From Aotearoamyces nothofagi (lineage: Eukaryota; Ascomycota; Leotiomycetes; Leotiales; Tympanidaceae), in the NCBI GenBank assembly GCA_015345905.1, contig JADDTR010000005.1, positions 868,001-932,000 of the forward strand: a stretch of 64,000 nucleotides of DNA, in the 5' to 3' direction. Position 1 is the stretch's first letter. Each line of letters opens with the position of its first letter. The position numbers and the translations under genes were made by a program. The notes beneath the pieces are model-generated. The model ran no database searches. It was not told the origin of the DNA and saw nothing but the letters and a program-made list of their open reading frames with translations. This document shows, piece after piece, positions 56,248-64,000 of the stretch.

Positions 56248-58244
56248 ATGTCTGCTCCAAACCCTCAGGTAGATCCTAGAGCTACAGCTCCTGCTGCAGC
56301 TTCACATGGCAAGAAGAGGTATGTGGGTAATCATGGCACTCCATCAGGCGCGTTGCTAATTGTTGGGAAGGCCTCCACCGACGCCCTTTGCTGTACAGCC
56401 CATCAAAGCATTCTATTTCTTCCTCGCCGCAAACGTTCTTGCCGCAATCTATTCCCCGATAGAAGACTGCGATGAGACGTTCAATTACTGGGAACCTACA
56501 CATTATCTGAGTCGTGGCTATGGTTTACAGACTTGGGAATACTCGCCCGAGTTTGCAATTCGAAGTTGGGCATATGTCGCCTTTCACGCCATTGCCGGGA
56601 ACCTTCGAAGACTTTTGCCGTTTCCATCGAAGGTAAATAAATTGATACGCAGCTTCTGTTCCTGCTGACATTCTTAGGTCGGCGAATTCTACTTCATCCG
56701 ATACGTTCTTGCCTTCATCTGCGCCATCTGTGAAACACAGCTCTTCCGAGTCGTCAGTGGAACCCTCAATCCAAGGATCGCTTTGTTTTTCTTGATGGCC
56801 CTGGTATTCAGTCCTGGCATGTTCCATGCATCGGCTGCCTTTCTTCCATCAAGCTTCGCAATGTATACAACAATGCTTGGGATGGCAGCTTTTATGAACT
56901 GGAAGGGTGGCCTGAAAACAGCGCAAGGTATTTTTTGGTTCGCTGTTGGGGGGATTCTTGGTTGGCCTTTCTCTGTCGCGTTGGCTGCCCCTTTCCTAAT
57001 TGAAGAATTGCTTTTTGCCAGCTTAAGTGGCAAGGATGCGCTGATCGATGCTATTACACGTTTCTTTAGGGGGGGCGTAGCAGCGCTCTTTGTCTTGGTG
57101 AGATTATCTTGCATATCCTAGCATATCGTTTTACTGACAATTGCAGGCATTCGAGTTGGTGATATCAGGTTTCTTCTATAGAAAGTTGGAACTTGTCCCG
57201 CTTAACATCGTTCTATACAATATCTTTAGTGGTCCCGGGAAGGGTCCTGATATCTACGGAACGGAGCCATGGCATTTTTATATTCGGAACCTCCTCCTAA
57301 ACTTCAATTTCTGGTTTGTCCTGGCGGTGGCTGCATTGCCACTGTTTACGCTACAAAAGCTATTCTCTAGCTCTCGCGAAGGTGCAAAAACTGGCCTCAG
57401 AACTGTTGTCGTCATGTCTCCGTTCTATCTTTGGCTTGGGATTTTCAGCCTGCAGCCACATAAGGAAGAGCGATTTATGTATCCTGCCTATCCAGCTCTG
57501 GCACTTAATGCGGCCATGGCCCTTCACATAATCCTTGCAGCTTTCGGACAATCAGATCCAAAAACACTGGTAGGGAAAATACCCGCCAAGCTGAAGCTCC
57601 TTGTCGTTGCAGGCGTTGTTCTTTCCTCAGTTGACGTCGGACTGTTGCGTATTTATGGCATATACACTGCATACTCTGCACCATTGAAGATATACGAACC
57701 GCTCCAGATAGCAGGAGTAGGTGCTTTGGGTTCGCCTGGCGACTCGGTTTGTTTTGGTAAGGACTGGTATCGCTTTCCGACATCATATTTCTTGCCGAAC
57801 GGTATGAAGGCAAAATTCATCAAAAGCGAATTTGATGGATTATTGCCAGGAGAGTTTGCAGAGGCGAAGACAGGCTTTGGTTTCTGGCCAGGGACATGGT
57901 TAACTCCATCTGGCATGAATGACATGAATCAGGAAGATTTGGGCAAATATGTAAGTATGAGGCGCAGAGAGATGGCCATCAACTAACAATTTTAGGTTGA
58001 TGTGCGATCATGCTCGTTCCTTGTTGATACCTATTACCCCGGATCAAATTCTTCGGCATTGGAGCCGCATTATATTCTCGATGTTGAAAACTGGGAGGAA
58101 GTGGCTTGCCAACCATTCCTCGATGCTTCGCGGACCCACGTGCTTGCACGCACAATCTGGGTACCAGACCTAGCCATAATTCCAGATCGATTTCGACGAC
58201 ATTGGGGACGGCATTGCTTGTTGAGGCGCAAAACACAAGTGTAG
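56248..58244 (+). CDS. ALG9: Alpha-1,2-mannosyltransferase Alg9
   Basis: Adds the seventh and ninth mannose to the lipid-linked oligosaccharide in the ER lumen (GT22 family). Exons are 56248..56318, 56371..56632, 56678..57097, 57147..57950 and 57996..58244, giving 601 residues. The first luminal loop has the GT22 motif DCDETFNYWEPTHYL. Other family blocks are GLQTWEYSPEFAIRSWAY, GPDIYGTEPWHFYIRNLLLNFN and the late motif HKEERFMYPAYP. About ten hydrophobic segments are visible. The soluble C-terminal region contains PHYILDVENWEEVACQPFLD and LARTIWVP. All four introns (45-52 bp) are phase-consistent. It starts 261 bp from NAF1 on the other strand. Confidence 0.96.
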
Positions 58245-58633
58245 GGGCTGGAGACTTTATATGTGGCTTGACCTTCCTCAATTACTTACAAATGCGGAAT
58301 TCTAACTGGAACCATTATATGTTCCATTCCCCTCGATATCTCAATGTGGTTGTTGTACGCCGTCACAAACCGTTGATGGTGGGATACTCGTTTACCGTTG
58401 CCAAAAACGGATAAAAGACCCGGTATCGAGATAACGATTTGACGACAACTTATCATTCTTGACAAGAAACACCTGAGCCTTTCTTATCAGCAATTATAAT
58501 TGATCGGTCAGGAAATGTATACTCTATTATCCTAAGCTATTAATATACTTTATCTACTTGCACGACACTTTTGAACGAAAATATATTTTCCATCCTTCGT
58601 TATCCGTACACTGGTTGCCATTATAAGCTCAAG
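58245..58633. other. Intergenic, ALG9 3' side to DUF3445 gene
   Basis: About 390 bp. The frame at 58571-58633 upstream of the next start has no ATG. A/T-rich from 58480 to 58580. Confidence 0.5.
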
Positions 58634-60093
58634 ATGCTCGAAAAGCGATTACAAGAATGCCATGAATGGGCTCGGAAGGCGATTGAACAAGTGAAGACTG
58701 GCGATGCTACTCGGCATCTTGTTAGAAACCCAAAGTTGACTCTATATGGAATTATTTCCACAGCACTTTGCATATGGCTCTTCACACGAGCTCTTCGCAT
58801 ATTTTCCAAGACACATATTAATCGGCCCAGCACACCTGATCTTGAGAAACCTGCTACAAGAGGATCCAAATTCAAAGCTCCTCCGAGAGAACCTGGGGGT
58901 ATGAGGGATAAATCTTCGTACTGGGAATATTTGGCTAACATAAATTGTAGTATGGGTACCAGTAGACTTCAAAAGGCCTCCCGTCACGCCTGCGCCAAAC
59001 TGGGATGTTCACACGACAAAACCAACCCCCTATCGGCCTTTCAGAAATGGCCCATATCATATTACTATGGGATTGCGCAATATGAAATGGGATGAGTGGA
59101 TAGGTATGGCCCATTGTCCAACATCACGACTCGTCGCTAACCGTCACAGAACTCGACAACCACTACATGAAATACCACGCCGACAAGGCCAAACGCATCG
59201 CAGAGCGCGGGGAAAAATGCTGCCACACAGACCCTGCCGCTTTCGATGGCGCGATCGAGGTCCTCGAAGAATTCTGCTCTTACCTGCCCGAGCGCTATCC
59301 ATCGTTATTCCGCAAGACGCCCGTAGGCATGAACAACCTCCTCACCGGAGAATGCTTCAACATTGTCGAGAGGCCCCTGATTGAAGATCCCATGCAGATG
59401 GCGGCACGCATGATCCAGGACGATATAGCGCTCATGTTTGAGAAGCCAGACGGACAGTATTATCTCCTCGGAGGCGCCATCCTCCTCGCCGGCTTCTGGA
59501 GATTGGAAGACAAACTCGGCATGGCGATGAGCGAGATCCACACAAGCGGTAACGTGCCAGGATTCAAAGAGAAGCTGGAGAAGGGCATGATGAATTTCTT
59601 CCGCCGCGTGCAGCCCGACGCGCCCGTCCAGCGCGTACGTGCTCCCTCTCTCCACCCCCCGCCTTTTCCCAACTAACAGCCCGCGCAGAACAACTACTTC
59701 ATCCAACTCGACGACTCGCTCCCCTGGTCCTCCAGCATCGGCTCGGAGGACGGGCCGGAAGGCAGCATCGGCTGGTTCAGCGCGGCCAACGACATCGCCG
59801 TGGAGCACCACCACTTCCGCTCGGAGCGCCAATCCCTGCGCCGGCTCCCCCGCAGCGGGGCCATCTTCTTCACCGTGCGCACCTACTTCGAGCCCATCAC
59901 GTCGATCTGCGACGAGCCGCGCGTGCCCGGCCGCCTCGCGTCGGCCGTCCGGAGCTGGGGCGACGACGTGTCCAAGTACAAGGGCAAGGAGCGGTACGGC
60001 GACATCCTGCTTGCGTACCTGGACCGCAGGCACGCGGAGCAGGTCGAGGCGGGCGTGGCCGTGGGCCAGGAGGAGGAGAACTACCCCTTCTAG
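58634..60093 (+). CDS. DUF3445 / heme-dependent oxidative N-demethylase-like protein with N-terminal membrane anchor
   Basis: Exons are 58634..58898, 58951..59103, 59150..59634 and 59689..60093, giving 435 residues. A hydrophobic helix near residues 34-57 ([20 protein letters not shown]) probably anchors the N-terminus; a Pro-rich linker follows. The rest matches my memory of the DUF3445/HDOD family: [84 protein letters not shown]. Bacterial relatives include a heme-dependent oxidative N-demethylase subunit. The fungal ones are often mislabelled as mannosyltransferases. Substrate is unknown. The end of the coding sequence is duplicated just after the stop. Confidence 0.87.
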
Positions 60094-60123
60094 TCGAGGA
60101 GGAGGAGAACTACCCCTTTCTAG
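60068..60123. repeat. 26/27-bp direct duplication over the stop codon of the DUF3445 gene
   Basis: Copy 1 is 60068-60093, the last codons EEENYPF and stop. Copy 2 is 60097-60123 and has one extra T. The copies are three bases apart. Confidence 0.93.
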
Positions 60124-60794
60124 CCAGGGAGGCGGGGGACCGGGGCGGGGGGGTTGGCCTGTCTCCGAGGCCTTTGCCGGGCTCGTCTGTCGTGTGCGTA
60201 TGCGGGATGTAGACGATGTGGCTGGCCGCTGAGGATCCGGTCTTGTAGGCGGGCAATACGCACGTATACACTTAGGTAAGCATGCGTTTAAAAATGATCC
60301 AAGGTTGCAAGCACGCGCGCGTGTGCGTGGCGATGTGTCGATGTGTCAAAATGTATCGTGCAGTGAAGACGAGGATTGCGAAGGTGATATTCGAGACTGC
60401 GAATGTTTCGTTTTTGTACTGTACATCGTCTGTGCTCTCTAGGATGGTATCATCTATCATTTATCATCTATCATCTATATCTATATCTATATATATAATC
60501 CAATCTATCATCCCGTCCTCTGAATTTCGCTGTATAGACCCGAGTCCCGCTGCATGTTTTTTATTGCCCTCTTTCGAGGCTGGCAGGTATGTATCCATGC
60601 CGCGCCCGTCGAGGTGCTGCGCATTTCTCTCCGTGTGGGAGGTTGCCGATCTTCTTCTATCCATGCGAGGAGTAGCGAGATCCGCCTGCGCAGTCGAGAG
60701 GCCCAGGCTGCGGATCCTTTCACATGTGACGCCATGTTGTGCTTGGTATGTCGTGTCCGGTTCGCGTATCCGACGTGATATGACATGTGCGTGG
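60094..60794. other. Convergent intergenic region
   Basis: About 0.7 kb between two 3' ends. It holds an ATCT/TATC repeat at about 60449-60500. The long plus-strand frame through 60282-61280 is antisense to the Mpv17 gene and not supported. Confidence 0.55.
60449..60500. repeat. TATC/ATCT microsatellite
   Basis: Degenerate TATCATC and TATATC units ending in TATATATA, non-coding. Confidence 0.8.
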
Positions 60795-61712
60795 TCATAC
60801 CTCGAGGTTCCGCGCCGTCTCGGCGGGCGACGACTCCTTGCCGTCGACGGGGCCGTCGTGGTGGTGTTCGAGCTCCCTCTCCTGCTCCTGCTCCTCCTCC
60901 TCCTCCTCGGCCTGGCGATTCAGGTAGCTCAGGTACGTCTGCCAGCCGATGGCGACGAAGCCGGCGAAGATGCTGCGGTACTGGGCGTCGATGAAGCGGA
61001 AGCTGAAGGCGGTGATGGCGGGCCAGAGCTTGCAGCTGTTGACGAAGGAGGTGGGCACGGTGCGCTGGATGTGTGCCCAGATGGCGGCGGGGCTGGCGTG
61101 CAGCGGGTTCGAGAGGAAGGCCTGCATGCCGAAGAAGTACGAGTTGAAGATGGGGGTGAAGAGGAGTTGGTTTACGGCAACTTTGGTGGCGAGACTGAGC
61201 AGGGTCGAGGAGTAGTTGAAGTGGTTCCCGAGGAACATGAACCTGCTTGTGTTAGGGCTGTCTGTTGCTTGCCGTTGTAGCTGCAAGGCAAAGCGCAAGC
61301 AGCGACAGGAGACATCTTACCATTTGTAGCTGGGAATCGAACTCCCGGCCCCGATCATGAGGGCGCGCGAGGTGCGTAGCGGGCTGTAATCTTCGCCGCT
61401 GATGCTCTGTGCGCTCAGGTCGCCGCAGAAATAGATGACCAGCGAAGACACGAACTGGGTGGCTAACGGCCGCTTTCTCTGGGATCTGGCATAGGCTTCG
61501 AGGCCCCTCGACAGCGGACCTAGCCGCCGCCACAGTGGCAGCGGCGCGATGGTATTCGGGACGGGGATCGAGGTCCCGTTCGCGAGGTTTCCGTCCGGTC
61601 GAGGCTGGGCATTTGAAGACTTCGGACGCTTCGTGATGTTGACATGTCGCTGGAGCGGAGGCGTGCGCCGTGGGATTGTGCGGGTGCCTGCATTGAGCAG
61701 GTTAGGAGGCAT
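60795..61712 (-). CDS. Mpv17/PMP22 family membrane protein
   Basis: Exons on the minus strand are 61321..61712 and 60795..61242 (78-bp intron), giving 279 residues. Family blocks are WRRLGPLSRGLEAYARSQRK, LATQFVSSLVIYFCGDLSAQ, the DYSPLRTSRALMIGAGSSIPSYKW stretch (over the splice, ...KW/FMFLGNHFN), QLLFTPIFNSYFFGMQAFL, NSCKLWPAITAFSFRFIDAQYRSIF and GWQTYLSYLN. Four membrane segments are expected. The basic, acid-poor first 50 residues suggest mitochondrial import. The tail is a run of Glu (about seven) and Gln/Glu pairs followed by LEHHHDGP. Members sit in the inner mitochondrial or the peroxisomal membrane; yeast Sym1 is a relative. Confidence 0.92.
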
Positions 61713-62548
61713 TATTGAGGTGAGACTGGGACGTGCATTGTTGTTGTATGAGGAGAAAGGAAAAGAGAAAAGGAAAGAGAAAAGGAAAAGAGAGAGGGAG
61801 AAGATTCGGGTTGAGATGGGGGATTCCGATTGTCGGGGATATTCTCACGGGAATCTTTATCGCGGATAAAGCTTTGTTATGTCGCAATCGCTGGCTATCG
61901 GGGCGGCAATCGCCGCACGCACGCAATCGCTGCGGGTCCCGGGACTTCCAGCGCACGTGAGGCCAGCAGGGTCCAGGGGATCTGGGCTGCACGGGAACAG
62001 GAACCGCACACGTGCTGCATCATCGGTCACGTGCAGCCGGTCTAGACCAGAGCCATGGCAGTTGTTGCTCTGCACTCGTGGTTGTCTGTTGGCCTGCCTG
62101 TCCCAGCTCCCGAGCCGTCGGTGGACAGGGCGCACAGCGTGTATAGCATGCCACTGGCTGCGGAATGGCGACGGGAAGAAGCTGAAGATGCAGAGCAGCC
62201 ACGCACCATGGCCACTCGGCGGCGCGAACCCTGCCACACTCCGGACCGCAATGAAACAGGGCCAAGGACCCGATGTCGAGGAGGCTCGGCTTGGCTGTTT
62301 CGTCACTCGCAGCGCAGTTTCAACAGGAGCGCGGGAGCCTCCATCCCCAGGGGCCGAACTGGAGTTTGGTCGGGCATGGTGCACCAGCTTCGACAAGCTC
62401 CTTGGCCAAAACGAGAAGCAAGCACGCAGCGACGGCGTGTTGCATGCCGTGCGTACGTACGGCACCGTGTACACACAGCACTGCGTATGCCTGCTGAAGA
62501 AGGCCGAGAGGGTGTCGCGTCGCTGGATATCCAGAATCGAATGAGTGA

Positions 62549-62598
62549 CGGTGGAGGTGGAGGTGGAAGTGGAAGTGGAGGTGAAGGTGAAAGTGCCT
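62549..62598. repeat. GGTGGA/GGTGAA hexamer repeat
   Basis: About eight units of GGTGGA, AGTGGA or GGTGAA. Confidence 0.85.
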
Positions 62599-62647
62599 AA
62601 CGAGTAACCTTGGGCTTTGGCAGCGGGTGAATCAGTGACGCGGATGG

Positions 62648-62684
62648 GAGAATCGAGAATTCGAGAATCGAGAATCGAGAATCC
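62648..62684. repeat. GAGAATC heptamer repeat
   Basis: Five units of GAGAATC with small length changes (GAGAATTC, GAGAATCC). Confidence 0.88.
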
Positions 62685-62778
62685 GGCGTGGCTGGCCAGA
62701 GTTGCGTCGTGGCCCGGGGGTGGCGAGTGTAGTGTAGTGGCTGGCAGCTGCGAGTTGGCGACGGACGGGGCGGTTGGT

Positions 62779-62890
62779 TGGTGAGTGTTGGTGGGTGTTG
62801 GTGAGGGTTGGTGAGGGTTAGTGACTGTTAATGAGTGTTAATGAGTGTTAGTGACTGGCCGTTAGTGAGTGTTAGCGACTGTTAGTGACC
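62779..62890. repeat. GTTAGTGA / GTTGGTGAGT minisatellite
   Basis: A chain of about fourteen units such as GTTGGTGA, GTTAGTGACT and GTTAATGAGT, non-coding. It is not a telomere array (TTAGGG is not repeated). Confidence 0.85.
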
Positions 62891-63226
62891 GGCACCTCGA
62901 GTTAGGGGACACGACGGGGGAGTGGCCACTCGCAGTTAGGGGAGCGATTAGCGGACGATGCAGCAAGTTGCGTAGGGGGAGTGACTGGCTGGCTCGCTGG
63001 GCCGATTTAGGGCGTGCCAGAGTGCCAGAGAGTGCCAGTGGGCGTGCTAGGGACCTGCTGTGTGTGCCGCGTATCCCGATATAGATTCTGGTCCCTCCCG
63101 TCCAGAGCTGCACAGCATGGCCGATGATGACGCCGCAGACATGGATGGCCGGCGATGGGCTGGGTAGACGTCGGGATTCAAGAGAAACAAGGCATGCTGA
63201 GTAGAATAAACAGAGCCGTGATGCTG

Positions 63227-63258
63227 TACGGTACAGTACGGTACAGTACGGTACATGT
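63227..63258. repeat. GTACGGTACA decamer repeat
   Basis: Three perfect 10-bp units, each partly palindromic (GTAC). Confidence 0.88.
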
Positions 63259-63799
63259 CTGTCTGTCCTGTGTCCTCTGTGCTGGCTCTGTCTCTGCCCG
63301 TCTACTTGCTCTCGACGAGGCAGGCCTTCCCATCGTCCGTGTGCTTGCTCGCAAGCTTCGAACCCTAAATGCTGCATCTCTGCTGCAGAACAGGCCCGTC
63401 GCTGCTCGAGGCCGTAACGAGTGCGTGTACAAGTGCACGAGGCCGTCGAACCGCTGCAGGAGGTGCCGGTACCCTCCCTCGAGTGCCTGGACGGGAGCCG
63501 TGGTAGCTGGTAGGTACCGTGCTAGGCACCTCAGGTACCCTAACAGCCCGCAGCGATGCTCTGGCATGCCACTACGCGTACGCTACAGGCGCTACAGTGC
63601 CCTGCGGTGCCCTACGCTCTCCGCACTCCAGGGCACAATTAGTGAGATTCAGCACTGCCGGCATTCTGACACGCCCTAGAATGGCTCGCGTGCCACGACT
63701 TTCCGGGGAGGCTGTGCAAGACAGATACTGTACCTCCTCGATCCCCCCCTCCGTCCCGTCTTTGCCCTCGCCCGTCCTTGACCTTTGGCTTTCCACTTC

Positions 63800-63824
63800 T
63801 CCATCCATCCATCCATCCATCCTT
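63800..63824. repeat. CCAT tetramer repeat
   Basis: About six CCAT units in a C/T-rich block near the window end. Confidence 0.85.
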
Positions 63825-64000
63825 TGTTGCTTGTAAATACTCCAGCCTGGCTCATACCCATACACTTACACTTACCCGCATCAAATATCAAATATCAGAT
63901 ATCAGAGGGCATTGTCCGAGCCAGCACTATACGGCCAGTCACCCCTGTCGCGAAGCACCCGTCCTCCTTATCGCTTCCGCCCGGGCCCAGATCAGGCTTG

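Larger units (their letters stand above)
61713..64000. other. G/C- and repeat-rich region without a supported gene
   Basis: About 2.3 kb to the window edge. Frames of 170-220 codons overlap on both strands between 61850 and 62600 and again at 62860-63680, with Arg/Ala/Ser-rich low-complexity translations and no splice or family support. A purine-rich GGAAAAGAGAAAAGGAAAG block (61745-61800) lies just upstream of the Mpv17 gene. Several minisatellites are listed separately. Confidence 0.6.

Noticed and set aside
60282-61280. 332-codon plus-strand frame
   Set aside because: It is antisense to the well-supported Mpv17 gene; its second half mirrors that coding sequence and its first half is low-complexity.
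61857-62600. Frames of 181-221 codons on both strands
   Set aside because: They overlap one another in several frames of a G/C-rich stretch, are Arg/Ala/Ser-rich and show no family likeness or splice support; a composition artefact.
62779-62890. Possible telomere-like repeat
   Set aside because: Units are GTTAGTGA/GTTGGTGAGT and not TTAGGG; length and order drift as in an ordinary minisatellite.
1-64000. A biosynthetic, toxin-antitoxin or other linked gene cluster
   Set aside because: Recognisable genes are single-copy housekeeping types in mixed orientation with unrelated roles; the two ALG genes and the ubiquitin genes are tens of kilobases apart.

Overview
The window is nuclear DNA of a filamentous ascomycete (Pezizomycotina). 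Genes carry short introns of about 45-180 bp with GT...AG ends and CTAAC-type branch points. Several proteins are of filamentous-fungal type: a conventional kinesin with an IAK tail, a 151-residue Rad6, a Fus1-like SH3 membrane protein and a kelch/transmembrane protein. Leotiomycetes is my best guess at class, from overall protein resemblance only. No ribosomal RNA, tRNA, CRISPR array, transposon or viral relic could be supported.

Layout. 0-9.5 kb: 3'-truncated mitochondrial thiolase (-), RAD6 (+), kinesin-1 (+), a small NTF2/SigF-like protein (+) and a polytopic membrane protein (+). 9.5-12.8 kb: a sparse, partly AT-rich stretch holding one GPI-anchored secreted protein (+). 12.8-31.7 kb, dense housekeeping block: UBC7/UBC15-type E2 (+), ALG1 (-), MSC2-like zinc transporter (+), carnitine/acylcarnitine carrier (+), PTEN-like phosphatase (+), POM33/TMEM33 protein (-), CTK2-like cyclin (-), palmitoyl-protein thioesterase (+), ribosomal-L1-domain biogenesis factor (-) and an FHA-domain protein (+). 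31.7-37.4 kb: a small disordered protein (+) and a 1127-residue repeat protein (-). 38.0-43.2 kb: listerin E3 ligase (+). 44.8-50.0 kb: kelch membrane protein (+) and Fus1-like SH3 protein (-). 50.0-53.4 kb: 3.4 kb of repeats with no convincing gene. 53.4-61.7 kb: NAF1 (-), ALG9 (+), a DUF3445/HDOD-type protein (+) and an Mpv17/PMP22 protein (-). 61.7-64 kb: repeat-rich and apparently empty.

Themes. Two genes of lipid-linked oligosaccharide assembly (ALG1, ALG9), two E2 enzymes plus a ribosome-quality-control E3 (RAD6, UBC7-like, listerin) and two nucleolar RNP/ribosome factors (NAF1, L1-domain protein) lie here. They are scattered on both strands and are not a cluster. Intron coordinates were read by eye from splice signals, reading frame and recalled family sequence. 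Most joins are phase-consistent and total lengths divide by three. Clear candidates for a new system are lacking; the least-explained items are the five-repeat YKPFKYNEPDGK protein, the membrane-anchored DUF3445 protein and the secreted six-cysteine GPI protein.
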